A stretch of 64,000 bases of DNA from Moraxella ovis (GTDB lineage: Bacteria; Pseudomonadota; Gammaproteobacteria; Pseudomonadales; Moraxellaceae). The stretch's first letter is position 1; each line of letters starts with the position of its first letter. The notes under the pieces were generated by a model, which was not told the origin of the DNA, ran no database searches, and saw nothing but the letters and a program-made list of their open reading frames with translations. Both the position numbers and the translations under genes were made by a program. The stretch covers positions 2,170,001-2,234,000 of the forward strand of contig NZ_UGPW01000001.1 of NCBI RefSeq assembly GCF_900453105.1, written 5' to 3'. Positions 23,475-33,562 of this stretch are shown one piece after another.

Positions 23475-24343
23475 ACCTCAACGCCTTATCCCTATTTGTT
23501 GCCGTCATCAAACACGGCAGTTTCTCCAAAACGGCTGAAAAATTGGGCGTGCCGATTGCCACCATTAGCCGTCAAATTGCCGAGCTGGAAAAATACTTAC
23601 AAATTCAACTCTTTGACCGCCAAAAATCAGGCGTGAAGCCCACAATGGCAGGGCAAAAACTCTATGATGAAGTGCATTTGCCCATTGAGAGTTTGTTGAA
23701 TGCCAAGCAGGTTTTGTTTGACGATGAACAAAATTTAAAAGGTGTGTTACGCATCTCTACCATGCCTGCGTGTGAGCCGATTTTGGGGTGGGTGGGCGAA
23801 TTTCAAGCACAGTTTCCCCACATTCAAATCCATTGCACCATGACCGACCGAGTGCTGGACATGACCGCAGACGGCATTGATGTGGCGTTTCGCATGGGAG
23901 CGCTACATGGCGAGCAGTTTATCGCCAAAAAAGTGCTGTCCGTCCGCTCAAAATGGGTGGCTCACCCTGACTTACTTGCCCAACATGGCACGCCAAGCAC
24001 CATGCGGGACTTGGCAAATCTCCCCTTGGCAGGCTGGGCAAGGAATGGCGAGACGGCTTTGTCTATCAAAATTGACAAACAAACCCATCATTTGCCTTAT
24101 TTATTTGCCAGCAATGAAAGCCCAGCGGTGGAATTTATGGCGATAAATGGGCGAGCAGTGTGTCAGCTTGCTGATTATACGGCAGATAGGCTTATCAAGG
24201 ATTATGGGCTAACAGAAGTCTTGGCGGACATAGAACTTCCAAGCTATGACGTGTCCATGCTCTATGCTTCACAGCGTTATCCGTCTGCGATAGTGCGGGC
24301 GTTCGTTGAATTTATTATGAATAAAATTGGTATCGCTTCATGA
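23471..24343 (+). CDS. LysR-family regulator (CrgA/AaeR-like)
   Basis: 290-aa full-length LysR. HTH at residues 1-60 (MNLNALSLFVAVIKHGSFSKTAEKLGVPIATISRQIAELE) and an effector domain with ADGIDVAFRMGAL, common in the CrgA-like branch. Its start overlaps the stop of the HEPN-like ORF (ATGA). Its GC content and codon use resemble the nitronate monooxygenase gene rather than the HEPN-like gene. It is therefore the likely original divergent regulator of that oxidoreductase. Confidence 0.88.
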   Translation: MNLNALSLFVAVIKHGSFSKTAEKLGVPIATISRQIAELEKYLQIQLFDRQKSGVKPTMAGQKLYDEVHLPIESLLNAKQVLFDDEQNLKGVLRISTMPACEPILGWVGEFQAQFPHIQIHCTMTDRVLDMTADGIDVAFRMGALHGEQFIAKKVLSVRSKWVAHPDLLAQHGTPSTMRDLANLPLAGWARNGETALSIKIDKQTHHLPYLFASNESPAVEFMAINGRAVCQLADYTADRLIKDYGLTEVLADIELPSYDVSMLYASQRYPSAIVRAFVEFIMNKIGIAS

Positions 24344-24444
24344 CGGACAGATCTTAATATAATCATTACGCCAAATAATAACCATGTACAAATCTCAAAA
24401 ACTGATTTAAACTTAAAAAAGATACTCACAAGCCTACCGCCGTT

Positions 24445-26316
24445 ATGACAGAATTACTTCTCTACACTTTTATTTATCTCTCCTTTGCTGTGCTTGCGGT
24501 CATGATAAGCCAGCGAGCGGGCTTGGGATCGGTCTTGGGTTATCTGCTTGCCGGGATTGCCATAGGACCTGTGCTTGGCTTTGTCGGTAAAGAGACCGAG
24601 AGTATCGGGCACGTTGCCGAGTTTGGCGTGGTAATGATGTTGTTCATTGTCGGTTTGGAGCTTGCCCCAAAAATGCTGTGGCAAATGCGTCATAAGCTCA
24701 TCGGACTTGGCGGATTACAGGTGGGGCTTAGCCTGCTTGGAATTATGATGGTGGCCATGCTGATGGGCTTGCCGTGGCAAATTGGCGTGGCGTTAGGCTG
24801 TATCCTGTCCTTATCATCTACCGCCATTGTCCTACAAACCTTCGCCGAAAAAAAGCTCATGAACACTCAAGGCGGTCAGTCTGGCTTTGCCGTGCTACTA
24901 TTCCAAGATGTCGCCGCCATTCCCATGCTAACGCTCTTACCCCTGCTTGGTGTGGCAAGTGTACAAACTGAACATAACGATCTACTATCCGGTATGGACG
25001 GCTGGGTGATTGCTCTTGTGGGTGTGGGAGCGGTGGCTCTTATCGTCATGCTCATGCGGTATGTCGTGCCGTTTTCTTTGCAGATGATTAGCCGTTATCG
25101 CATTCATGAGATGTTTTTGGTGTTTACGCTTACGGTGGTAGTGGGCATTGCCACACTGATGTCGCTTGTGGGTTTGTCGCCTGCGTTGGGGGCGTTTATT
25201 GCAGGGGTCGCCCTTGCCAACAGCCCTTATCGTCATGAAATGGAAAGCCAGCTTGACCCCTTCAAAAGCCTATTTCTAGGACTGTTTTTTATCACGGTGG
25301 GGGCGAGCATGAATTTTGCCCTATTAAAGTCCAATCTTGGCGAGATTCTCGCCATAACGCTTGGGGTCATGGCTCTAAAAGGGGCGGTGCTGTATGGGCT
25401 TGGGCGATTGTTTAAATTAAACCCCTTATCCAACAAACTTTTTGCCCTATCATTGGCAGGGGCAGGGGAATTTGGTTTTGTGCTGATTTCTATTGCCAAT
25501 CATAGCCGAGTTTTGCCAAAAGAATTAAGCGATAAAATCCTACTGGTGGTCGCTTTGTCCATGATTTTAACGCCACTTTGCTTTATCATTTATGAAAAAA
25601 TCTTTGCCAAAAAGGCTTTGGTGCATGAACAACATGAGCGAGCCGATGATGACATTGCCCATACAGGGGAAGTGGTGATTTTGGGGCATGGTCGCTTTGG
25701 GCAACAGGTCAATAGCCTGCTTATGGCGTGTGGGTTTAATACCACCGTGATTGACAACCATGTGGAGATGATTGAAGGGCTTGCCAAGTTTGGCATACAG
25801 ACCTATTATGGCGATGCCACACGCCCCGACATGCTAAAAAGTATCGGACTCAAAAACGCCAAAATGCTCGTCATCTGCCTTGCCAATGAACAAGCGTCCA
25901 CCGACATTATCCATTTTGTCCGCCGTCATTATCCGCATTTGACGATTTTGGCTCGGGCGTATGACGCTCGTCATACCTTTGATTTGCACCATGCTGGGGC
26001 GAATTATATCATCAGGGAGACAGCCGATTCTGCCATTCGTAGCGGTCGCATTGTCCTTGAACAGCTTGGGCTGTCCCGTGATAAAGCTCGTGAGCTGACC
26101 AAGTTCTATGAAGCCCGTGAACGTCATCATTTGGGGCGTGCGTCCTATCTGTATGACCCTGCCGTGTCGGTCTATGATAATGACGAAATGATGAATCTTA
26201 TCAAGGACTTACGAGATGAGACACACGAGATGATGGGTGCGATACGCCGTGGCGAGAGCGTGGACTGGCAAGAAGACCCAGAATGCTGGACAAGGACGAA
26301 GAAGGGGATTAGTTAA
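24445..26316 (+). CDS. Kef-type monovalent cation:proton antiporter (CPA2)
   Basis: 623-aa protein: about 12 membrane segments (residues 1-380) with GLGSVLGYLLAGIAIGP and the family signature LGCILSLSSTAIVLQTFAEKK, then a cytoplasmic RCK/TrkA-N domain starting VVILGHGRFGQQVNSLLMACG (GxGxxG, about residue 410). It exchanges K+ or Na+ for H+. KefB/KefC are gated by glutathione adducts. The NAD-binding domain is present, but glutathione gating cannot be judged here. The stop overlaps the convergent yqiA-like gene by 8 bp. Confidence 0.9.
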   Translation: MTELLLYTFIYLSFAVLAVMISQRAGLGSVLGYLLAGIAIGPVLGFVGKETESIGHVAEFGVVMMLFIVGLELAPKMLWQMRHKLIGLGGLQVGLSLLGIMMVAMLMGLPWQIGVALGCILSLSSTAIVLQTFAEKKLMNTQGGQSGFAVLLFQDVAAIPMLTLLPLLGVASVQTEHNDLLSGMDGWVIALVGVGAVALIVMLMRYVVPFSLQMISRYRIHEMFLVFTLTVVVGIATLMSLVGLSPALGAFIAGVALANSPYRHEMESQLDPFKSLFLGLFFITVGASMNFALLKSNLGEILAITLGVMALKGAVLYGLGRLFKLNPLSNKLFALSLAGAGEFGFVLISIANHSRVLPKELSDKILLVVALSMILTPLCFIIYEKIFAKKALVHEQHERADDDIAHTGEVVILGHGRFGQQVNSLLMACGFNTTVIDNHVEMIEGLAKFGIQTYYGDATRPDMLKSIGLKNAKMLVICLANEQASTDIIHFVRRHYPHLTILARAYDARHTFDLHHAGANYIIRETADSAIRSGRIVLEQLGLSRDKARELTKFYEARERHHLGRASYLYDPAVSVYDNDEMMNLIKDLRDETHEMMGAIRRGESVDWQEDPECWTRTKKGIS

Positions 26317-26905
26317 ACATCCTAACCAATTCAAGTACCAATCTCACCTGCTCATCATAATCACTCATTCTGCGGTCGCCCCTGTCTTGGGCGACAACGT
26401 CCGCCCCACAACTTTCAAAAAATGCTTGTGTGGCATGGGCGTCCAACAGTTCATCGCCCATTTTTAACAGGACTTTGATTTTGTGGGCATTTTTGGCGGT
26501 TAAGCGGTGCTTTTCAAGCCACGCCAAATCGCCATAACGAATCTGCCAACCCCCTGTTGTGGTATAGATGATGGTATCGTCCGTGAGCGTTTGCCCGTCA
26601 AAATTATCCGTTAAAAATCGAGTAAAGCTAAGATCAGGGCGTATGCTTGGGTTTGACAGCACCGCAGGCATGCCTGTCATGTCGGATAACAGCGTGGCAA
26701 AGTACCCGCCCAAAGACGAACCGACCAGCACGGCATTGGGGTTTTCTTTGATTAAATTTAAGAGCTTAGCCACTACTTCATCAGGCGGACAGTTCAAATC
26801 AGGGCGCAGCGTGTCTATGCCAAGCGCTTTGGCATGATTGGCGGTGATAATGGCTTTATTGGCGTTGGGGTCGGCATCTAGCCCGTGCAGGTAAATGATG
26901 GTCAT
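26309..26905 (-). CDS. YqiA/YcfP-family esterase-like protein
   Basis: 198 aa from ATG 26905 (MTIIYLHGLDADPNANKA); a longer frame to 26950 lacks family resemblance. Alpha/beta fold with IIYLHGLD, nucleophile elbow LVGSSLGGYFATLL and YDEQVRLVLE at the end. In the catalytic Asp/His region KMGDELLDAHAT provides Asp and DRGDRRMSDYDE lies where His is expected. Related YqiA proteins hydrolyse short acyl esters; YcfP may lack activity. Confidence 0.8.
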   Translation of the reverse strand: MTIIYLHGLDADPNANKAIITANHAKALGIDTLRPDLNCPPDEVVAKLLNLIKENPNAVLVGSSLGGYFATLLSDMTGMPAVLSNPSIRPDLSFTRFLTDNFDGQTLTDDTIIYTTTGGWQIRYGDLAWLEKHRLTAKNAHKIKVLLKMGDELLDAHATQAFFESCGADVVAQDRGDRRMSDYDEQVRLVLELVRMFN

Positions 26906-26986
26906 GGAATTTCCTGTATTTGTACAGACAAAGTATTGATTAATCAACAAAAAATCGTTATAGTAATATTTTTGTCACGGTTTTTT

Positions 26987-27247
26987 ATGTCGCAATTTGA
27001 ATTGTTCGACATTGACAGCCCATGCATTGGTGTCTGCCAGATGAACAAGAAGGGCTACTGCATCGGCTGTCTGCGCAATCGCACAGAACGGCAGAGGTGG
27101 CACACCCTTGGCGACGACGACAAGCACCGAATCCTAAACCGAATCATCAGACGACAACGCAAGCTCATGGATGCGCGCCGCCAAAGACAGCAAGCAGAGC
27201 TGGACTTTTTTGGGGTGCGCGAACAGCTTAGTCTGGACGGTTCTTAA
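26987..27247 (+). CDS. DUF1289 protein
   Basis: 86 aa from ATG 26987 (MSQFELFDIDSPCIGVCQMN). The four-cysteine pattern SPCIGVC..GYCIGCLRNRTER-(x)-W is diagnostic for DUF1289, a small probable metal- or Fe-S-binding family of unknown role. A long basic/glutamine-rich helix follows (RRQRKLMDARRQRQQAELDF). The stop overlaps the convergent FKBP gene by 4 bp. Confidence 0.85.
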   Translation: MSQFELFDIDSPCIGVCQMNKKGYCIGCLRNRTERQRWHTLGDDDKHRILNRIIRRQRKLMDARRQRQQAELDFFGVREQLSLDGS

Positions 27248-27642
27248 TCGCGCGTCTTCACATCGAGAAGCTCAATCTCAAAGGTCAGATCTGAATTCGG
27301 TGGAATTTTCCCCACCGAACGCTCACCATAGCCAAGGTGCGTGGGCACGACAAGCTGTCTTTTACCGCCGACTTTCATCGCATCGAATGCTGGCAGCTCA
27401 AGCTCAATGCCCCACTTTTGGACAAGCTTTGCCCCGATCTCACTACCCAATACACCCAGATCCCACCCCTTAATCACGCGCCCTGTACCGATGACGCACT
27501 CAAACGGCTGCCCACGACTGTGCGATGAATCAAATACCGTGCCATCCGCCAGATAGCCCGTATAGTGAGCGGTGATTAATGCGCCACGTTCAGCAGCTTT
27601 ACCGGTGCCTACAATGAGGTCTTGTGTTTTAAAATCAATCAT
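27244..27642 (-). CDS. FKBP-type peptidyl-prolyl isomerase with insertion
   Basis: 132 aa from ATG 27642 (MIDFKTQDLIVGTG). FKBP landmarks: AHYTGYLADGTVFDSSHSRGQPFECVIGTGRVIKGWDLG and GKRQLVVPTHLGYGERSVGKIPPNSDLTFEIELLDV. Between VLG and MKVGGKRQL, where ordinary single-domain FKBPs continue directly, there are about 22 extra residues (SEIGAKLVQKWGIELELPAFD). No signal peptide, so cytoplasmic. The insertion lies beside the active site and could be a substrate-binding flap, as the IF domain is in SlyD. Confidence 0.85.
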   Translation of the reverse strand: MIDFKTQDLIVGTGKAAERGALITAHYTGYLADGTVFDSSHSRGQPFECVIGTGRVIKGWDLGVLGSEIGAKLVQKWGIELELPAFDAMKVGGKRQLVVPTHLGYGERSVGKIPPNSDLTFEIELLDVKTRD

Positions 27643-27655
27643 GTTGTCCTTGGTG

Positions 27656-28238
27656 CTACTGCATCTTTTGTTGTAAGTTATGTTTAACGTTTGGCCATTC
27701 ATCCGCCGTGATGCTGTACATCACCGTATCGCAAATGATGCCGTCTTGGGTAGTGCGTTGATTGCGGATGACGCCATCTTTTTTGGCACCCAGTCGCTCA
27801 ATCGCCGCCTGTGAACGTATGTTTAAACTACTGGTTCTAAGCGCAACCGTCTGATAAGACAGCACTTCAAAGGCGTACCTCATCAGCAGAAACTTACAGG
27901 CAGTGTTCACGCGTGCGCCAATAACTCTTGGCATACCAAGTATAGCCAATCTCGAGGCGCAAACAATGCGGCAAGATATCATGATAACTCGTACTGCCAA
28001 TCGCACGCCCTGTGATCTCATCGATGACCACAAAGGCAACCCTATCCATCATCGCATGAGCCGTAGCGATGTATTCATGAACTTTATCAGGGCTTGGTGC
28101 GATGGTGTAAAGCAGCTTCCACAGATTACCATCTTGGCATGCCTGCACCAAATCATCCTCATGACGAAGGTCCAATAACTCTAGTCGCACGCCATCATGC
28201 GATAGCGTCAGGTCGGACGGCAATTGCAAAAGTTTCAA
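27656..28238 (-). pseudogene. GNAT N-acetyltransferase, frameshifted
   Basis: ORFs 28238-27894 and 28039-27656 cover one ~194-aa GNAT of the RimJ/RimL type: VRLELLDLRHEDDLVQA, FVVIDEITGRAIGSTSYHDI, LEIGYTWYAKSYWRT, then (other frame) VNTACKFLLMRYAFEVLSYQTVALRTSSLNIRSQAAIERLGAKKDGVIRNQ. The break is near 27909, at ACGCGTG, where ACGCGCGTG (2 bp more in a CG repeat) restores WRTRVNT. It probably once acetylated an amino group of a small molecule or protein. Start overlaps the DUF1653 stop (ATGA). Confidence 0.8.
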
Positions 28239-28459
28239 GAGACGATCTCCTTGATAAGCTCAAATCGTGGTACATCTTGACCATCGACATTCACCATCTC
28301 GTGGAACATGTCGGCAGGTCGCACCCACACGCCATAATCGCCATACAACGCGCGATACACCACAAGGCACTCTTCAGTCTCGCTGTGCTGCGCGGTGTGT
28401 AGAACTTGGTACAGATTGCCCTTATAATGACGATAGATGCCCGGCTGAACCTTATTCAT
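28235..28459 (-). CDS. DUF1653 protein
   Basis: 74 aa from ATG 28459 ([20 protein letters not shown]); the family always starts here, and the longer frame to 28501 is not supported. Motifs [43 protein letters not shown] and FELI are typical. Function unknown; found as small cytoplasmic proteins. It overlaps the upstream phosphatase gene by 8 bp and the downstream GNAT by 4 bp, so the three are co-translated. Confidence 0.88.
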   Translation of the reverse strand: MNKVQPGIYRHYKGNLYQVLHTAQHSETEECLVVYRALYGDYGVWVRPADMFHEMVNVDGQDVPRFELIKEIVS

Positions 28460-29090
28460 CACGCACCCGCACCTTCGCCACTGACTGCACGCCTTGGGCA
28501 TCTGTTAGTAGATAGACTTCACAGTTTTTTGGGCGGATAGCAAGCTCATACGCACGAAAAGCCGGCATGTCCATCATGCGTGTACCATTGCCGTGGATAA
28601 TCTGCCACATCAACATGCCAATCCACATACCATGTGTAAATACAACGTAATTACCATCTGGCAGCTCATCGAACATCTGGCGCACCGTGCACACTCGCTC
28701 CACGAACCGCTCATAGGTATCTTCTGCCGTGCCGTCCTGATAAGTGGTATCGCCCTGCTGCCAAAAATTATCCGCCGTAGCGATCAAGTCCTCAAATGAC
28801 AGATCCTTAATACGATCAAAGTCCAAATAATCAAACTCATGCAGCGCCTCGATTACCTTTGCTGTGCCGCCAAGCTGTGCCAAAAACGGCGCGGCTGTCT
28901 GTGCCGTACGTACATAGTGGGACGTAAACACGCCATCGATCGGCTGCTGGATGTTAATGCTTAGCCATTCGGAGAGCTCTTCAGCCTCCATTCTGCCGAC
29001 ATCGGTCAGATTAATCACAGGGTTTGGACGAATGGCAAGGCGGGCGTTGGATTCACTCTGAGCGTGGCGAATAAGGTAAAATTTTTTCAT
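28452..29090 (-). CDS. Histidine phosphatase family protein
   Basis: 212 aa of the phosphoglycerate-mutase-like superfamily. The catalytic phospho-His lies in [16 protein letters not shown] (RHA instead of RHG), with later [11 protein letters not shown] (acidic) and [14 protein letters not shown] (second His). Substrate not predictable; could be a broad phosphatase. First gene of phosphatase-DUF1653-GNAT. Confidence 0.85.
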   Translation of the reverse strand: MKKFYLIRHAQSESNARLAIRPNPVINLTDVGRMEAEELSEWLSINIQQPIDGVFTSHYVRTAQTAAPFLAQLGGTAKVIEALHEFDYLDFDRIKDLSFEDLIATADNFWQQGDTTYQDGTAEDTYERFVERVCTVRQMFDELPDGNYVVFTHGMWIGMLMWQIIHGNGTRMMDMPAFRAYELAIRPKNCEVYLLTDAQGVQSVAKVRVRDE

Positions 29091-29092
29091 GA

Positions 29093-29941
29093 TTATTGGT
29101 ATTCTTTAGTGATTGGGTTAAATAGCAGCTCTTGGCTAAAGTCGACATAATTGATCTGCTCGCCGCTTTCATCGATTGGCATATCACCCACAAAATGCAG
29201 ACGAATCGGATAATATGCCACACCGTTATTTACAACACTGGGCGTGCTCTCGTAGCTATATGCCAAAGGGCTGTCCTCGCCATAGATGCTACTGGTATCA
29301 GTGCCGCTATCCCCAACATAATAAGCACCAATATAGTCAGACTCTAGAAGGTGCAGTGCCAACCATACAGACTCACAAACCCCCGTGCTACAATAGCCAA
29401 GATTCATCAAAGAGCCCATCAGCGATTTTCCCAGTGGCTGTATGGTACCTGCAATATCTTCGCTGTTAAAGTTCGAGCGACCCTAGCTGCCGCCTATGCC
29501 ATCATATTCAGCTGGCGTTCTACTGACCAGCTCATAGCCACCCACGGATGATTCCTTAAAAATATACAAATCCACAGGCGCATCACAGACATGACAAGCA
29601 ACCAAATTACCATCTTCATCAAATGACGGCTTTTCAATTGTAACCAGATAACGCTTTTGCCCATCTTGATTTTCATATTCGATGACAGGGTGCATCAGTG
29701 CAACGACACTCTCGCCAATTTCAGAAGTTTCATCCAGCGCGACATTTGGAAATTGGCTTAACTCATCATCAGCAATGTGCGCGTTGCCCAGCATTTTTCC
29801 TGCGTATAGCGCACACATGATGCTTTTAAAGCTCAAATCTCGCACTTTGGTTTGTTGCATTTGGCTTGATGAGAAACTTTGAGCGTGCGCATCATTCACC
29901 ACCATACCCATTGTAGACGCGATCGCCAGAGTCATCGCCAA
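29093..29941 (-). pseudogene. Secreted hypothetical protein with in-frame amber stop
   Basis: Two ORFs in the same frame (29941-29483 and 29419-29093) are separated by a TAG at 29483-29485, so a nonsense mutation has cut one ~280-aa protein. The N-terminus has a signal peptide (LAIASTMGMVVNDAHAQS). The usual MKK start is missing; one extra A near 29950 and ATG for CTG would restore it. There is a CHVCDAP pair and later GYCSTGVCESVW, suggesting periplasmic disulfides. No family recognised. Confidence 0.65.
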
Positions 29942-29973
29942 CAGTATTTTTTCAGGACCTAATTATCTATTCA

Positions 29974-30008
29974 ATAAAAAACAACCAAGATGACAGAATC
30001 ACCTTGGC
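29974..30008 (-). terminator. Terminator of tyrS
   Basis: CCAAGGTGAT pairs with ATCTTGG on the minus strand, followed by TTGTTTTTT; it lies 9 nt after the tyrS stop. Confidence 0.75.
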
Positions 30009-30016
30009 TGGGTTCA

Positions 30017-31225
30017 TTATGCAACGCTTACTCTGGCATACGCCTTTTTCCCTGCCTGTATCACAACCGTCTGCCCTGCACCAAGGGCAAAACTTGCGTC
30101 CACGACTTGCCCGTCCACTTTGACCGCCCCACGAGACAGCATATCTTTGGCTTGGGCGGAATTTTTGGCAAGGCTGGCTTGATTTAGCACTTGGGTGATA
30201 AAGAGCTTGTCCGCACCGTCAAGAGACAGCGACACTTCGGGCAAATCAATGGGCAACTCCCCGTCTGCCAAGCGATTGCCTGCTGAGCGGTGGGCGTTGT
30301 CGGCAGACTCTTTATCATGAAAACGCTCAATGAGCTCATGGGCTAGGATTTTCTTTAATTCTTGGGGGTTGCGACCGTTTGCCATTTCATCAAGCAAGGC
30401 ATTCACTTCATTCATCGGCTTAAAGCTCAAAAGCTCAAAATAGCGAGCGATGAGCGTGTCGGGCATGGATAGGATTTTTTGGTACATCACGCCCGCAGGT
30501 TCGTCAATGCCAATGTAGTTGCCAAGCGATTTGGACATTTTTTGTACACCGTCCAAGCCCTCCAAAAGGGGCATGGTGATACAAACTTGGGGTTCTTTGC
30601 CGTAGCGACCCTGTAGGGTACGTCCCATAAGCACGTTAAAGGTCTGGTCAGTACCGCCAATCTCCACATCAGCTTCCATGGCAATGCTGTCATAGCCTTG
30701 TACAAGTGGGTACAAAAATTCGTGAATGGCGATCGGGGTTTGGCTGTTGTAGCGTTTTGAGAAATCATCACGTTCAAGCATACGAGACACGGTAAGCTGA
30801 CTGGCTAGGGCAATCATGTCCCCTGCACTCATCTTGGAGAACCAGTCAGAGTTAAACATAATGGTGGTTTTGTCTTTATCTAGGATTTTAAAGACTTGCT
30901 TGGCGTAAGTTTCGGCATTTGCCTTGACCTGCTCTTCAGATAGGGTCGGACGGGTGGCGTTTTTGCCAGACGGGTCGCCAATGCGAGCGGTGTAGTCGCC
31001 AATAAGAAACAGCACTTCATGCCCCAATTCTTGAAAGGCACGCAGTTTGTTCAAAACAACCGTATGCCCAAAATGCAAATCAGGAGCGGTGGGGTCCATG
31101 CCAAGTTTGATACGCAAAGGGCGACCTTTGGCGAGTTTTTTTAACAAATCTTCTTCGGAATAAATCTCAACCACGCCACGTTTTAGAAGTTCAAGTTGTT
31201 CGGCAGGGGGCAAAAAATTTGACAT
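30017..31225 (-). CDS. tyrS: Tyrosyl-tRNA synthetase
   Basis: 402-aa class I synthetase that charges tRNA-Tyr. HIGH-type motif [13 protein letters not shown] (residues 50-62), the tyrosine pocket with [28 protein letters not shown], the KMSKS loop [14 protein letters not shown], and a C-terminal S4 RNA-binding domain ([17 protein letters not shown]). Length and the FHFGH variant place it with the shorter TyrZ-like bacterial TyrRS. Single gene with its own terminator. Confidence 0.95.
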   Translation of the reverse strand: MSNFLPPAEQLELLKRGVVEIYSEEDLLKKLAKGRPLRIKLGMDPTAPDLHFGHTVVLNKLRAFQELGHEVLFLIGDYTARIGDPSGKNATRPTLSEEQVKANAETYAKQVFKILDKDKTTIMFNSDWFSKMSAGDMIALASQLTVSRMLERDDFSKRYNSQTPIAIHEFLYPLVQGYDSIAMEADVEIGGTDQTFNVLMGRTLQGRYGKEPQVCITMPLLEGLDGVQKMSKSLGNYIGIDEPAGVMYQKILSMPDTLIARYFELLSFKPMNEVNALLDEMANGRNPQELKKILAHELIERFHDKESADNAHRSAGNRLADGELPIDLPEVSLSLDGADKLFITQVLNQASLAKNSAQAKDMLSRGAVKVDGQVVDASFALGAGQTVVIQAGKKAYARVSVA

Positions 31226-31457
31226 GGGACACCTTAAAAAATTTCAAAATACACAAAATTAGCCTAGTATAGCAGAATTTTTGGGATGAAAAAACGCCAA
31301 GCATCGGATTTTCTTTGCCATTATTCGCCCATAGGCTTATAATAGGCAAAACACCGCCAGACACGTTATGGCATGGTTGGTTATGCAAAATTAGCACATT
31401 AAAATACATCGATACGCCTTATAATAAGCAAAAATTAGGCAAGTACGGGGATTAATT

Positions 31458-33014
31458 ATGAAAACACAGCAATTTCGCCTGCCTGAATGGTTCGACTCCG
31501 AGTTGGTCGCAGGCATGAAGCGCGGCATCGAAAAAGAAGGCTTGCGCATGCGCGCTGATGGCTATGCCGCCAAGACGCCGCACCCTGCCGATCTGGGCTC
31601 AAAGCTAACCCATCCCTACATCACAACTGACTATTCTGAGAATTTACTTGAGCTCATCACCGAGCCTTTTTCATCAATCAAAGAAGCCTTGGACATGCTA
31701 AGAGAGCTACATGTGCTCGTGCACCGCTCACTAGGCGATGAATTGATGTGGCCGCTATCCATGCCGTGCATGACCGCCGACAATGATGAAGACATTCCAC
31801 TGGCCGATTACGGCACATCCAATATCGGCAAACTAAAAACCCTGTACCGCTCTGGGCTTGGGGTGCGTTATGGTCGCAAGATGCAAACCATCGCAGGGCT
31901 GCACTACAACCTATCCATCGGCGATGACTTGTTTGACAGATGGTTCAAGCATTCAGGTGGGGAAGACTTTACCGCTTTTAAAAACGACAAATATCTTGCC
32001 TTAATCCGTAACTTCAAGCGCCTAACCCCGCTTGTGCTGTATCTGCTGGGGGCAAGTCCTGCGGTGTGTGCGTCATTCATTAAGGGACGCGAGCACCACC
32101 TTGTGCCGCTGTCAGATGGCAGCTACACCTACTATCAGCCACACGGGACAAGCCTTCGCATGGGTAAGCTTGGCTATACTAACAGCGTCCAAGAAGACCT
32201 AAACATCGAATACAACGATCTAAACGAGTACATCAAAGGTCTGCGTGCAGCGATCGGTACACCATTTAAAGACTTTAGCGACATCGGCGTGGATGACAAG
32301 GACGGCAATCCTATCCAGATTAACGACCACATCCTCCAAATCGAGAACGAATTCTACAGCCCGATTCGCCCAAAACAAATCACCAAATCGGGCGAAACAC
32401 CAACCGCTGCCTTGGCTGATCGCGGCATCGCTTATGTTGAATTCCGTGCCATCGACTTAGACCCTTATAGTGACATCGGCATTCGCGTACAGACAGCGTG
32501 TTTCCTAGAAGTATTGGCGGTGTATTGCCTACTGCTTAACTCGCCTGCCCTATATAAAGATGAAGAAAAACGCCTACAAGCCAACATCGACACTGTGGTA
32601 AACCATGGCCGTAATACGGATCTTGTCATTAACACCGAGATCGGCGACATGTATCTGCACGACTGGATCGTCAAGCACCTAACCAACATGCAGATCATCG
32701 CTGATGCCTTTGATGACCATCACGGTGGTAATGCCTATCGCGAAGCCTTGGCGATGATGCAAGGCAAGGCGACCAACCCAGAGTTTACGCTCTCCGCCCA
32801 AATCGAGACCGACAGTCGTAGACTTGGTAGCACATGGGCATTGGGCAAGCTACTTGCTAAGAAACACCAAAACGACCTTCTTAATCATGCGCTAAGCCAA
32901 GAGAACGAAGCGCATTTTGCCAAAGTCACCAAAGACTCCATCCAAGAGCAAGCCGACATTGAACAGGCGGATACGCTGTCATTCTATGACTATATCCAAA
33001 GCCATCGCCAGTAA
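31458..33014 (+). CDS. gshA: Glutamate-cysteine ligase
   Basis: 518-aa class 1 (proteobacterial) gamma-glutamylcysteine synthetase, first step of glutathione synthesis. Landmarks: GIEKEGLRMRADGYAA (Mg/ATP site), LGSKLTHPYITTDYSENLLELIT, YGRKMQTIAGLHYNLS and EFRAIDLDPYSDIGI. Full length. AGGGG-like site upstream of ATG 31458. dsbB follows after 21 bp and mpl after that, an operon-like row. Confidence 0.95.
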   Translation: MKTQQFRLPEWFDSELVAGMKRGIEKEGLRMRADGYAAKTPHPADLGSKLTHPYITTDYSENLLELITEPFSSIKEALDMLRELHVLVHRSLGDELMWPLSMPCMTADNDEDIPLADYGTSNIGKLKTLYRSGLGVRYGRKMQTIAGLHYNLSIGDDLFDRWFKHSGGEDFTAFKNDKYLALIRNFKRLTPLVLYLLGASPAVCASFIKGREHHLVPLSDGSYTYYQPHGTSLRMGKLGYTNSVQEDLNIEYNDLNEYIKGLRAAIGTPFKDFSDIGVDDKDGNPIQINDHILQIENEFYSPIRPKQITKSGETPTAALADRGIAYVEFRAIDLDPYSDIGIRVQTACFLEVLAVYCLLLNSPALYKDEEKRLQANIDTVVNHGRNTDLVINTEIGDMYLHDWIVKHLTNMQIIADAFDDHHGGNAYREALAMMQGKATNPEFTLSAQIETDSRRLGSTWALGKLLAKKHQNDLLNHALSQENEAHFAKVTKDSIQEQADIEQADTLSFYDYIQSHRQ

Positions 33015-33035
33015 TTCATCATTTTTGAGAGTTTT

Positions 33036-33536
33036 ATGACTTATCGTCAAATCAACGCCTTCTTGGTATTCATCTGTGCGGTAGGCAGTGTATTTGCCAT
33101 CGGCTACCTTCAAAACACTCTTGGACTTGACCCGTGCCCTTTGTGTATTTTTCAGCGGATTGGGCTGTGGGCGATGGGCTTATTTGCATTCTTGGGGCTG
33201 ATTTTTAACCCCAAAGGCAAAGGATCTCGCCTAACATTATGGCTAGGCTCACTGCTGGGTACGCTGTGGGGCGCAGGTGTCGCTGCTCGTCATGTGTGGC
33301 TGCAGCATCTGCCTGCCGATGAAGTGCCTGCCTGCGGACCGGGACTGAACTACTGGGTGGAGACGCTGCCTATAATGCAGGTCTTTGAGCAGGTGTTAAA
33401 AGGCTCAGGCGAATGCGCACTCATTGATTGGACATTCCTAGGTCTATCCATTCCCATGCAGACACTGGTTCTGTTTGTTGTTATTTTGGTGATTTTATTG
33501 GTGCAACTCACCAAGATTCTTCAACATCGCCCTTGA
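33036..33536 (+). CDS. dsbB: Disulfide bond formation protein B
   Basis: 166-aa quinone reductase of the inner membrane with four hydrophobic segments. It reoxidises DsbA. The first Cys pair is LDPCPLCIFQRIGLW (CPLC) and the second is in periplasmic loop 2, with Cys in VPACGPGLNY and SGECALIDW. All four redox cysteines are present. Confidence 0.93.
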   Translation: MTYRQINAFLVFICAVGSVFAIGYLQNTLGLDPCPLCIFQRIGLWAMGLFAFLGLIFNPKGKGSRLTLWLGSLLGTLWGAGVAARHVWLQHLPADEVPACGPGLNYWVETLPIMQVFEQVLKGSGECALIDWTFLGLSIPMQTLVLFVVILVILLVQLTKILQHRP

Positions 33537-33562
33537 TCCATTTATTATAAAAAGGTTATTTC

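Noticed and set aside
29093..29419. Small independent gene downstream of the secreted hypothetical
   Set aside because: It is in the same frame as the upstream ORF with only a TAG between, so it is the tail of one broken gene.
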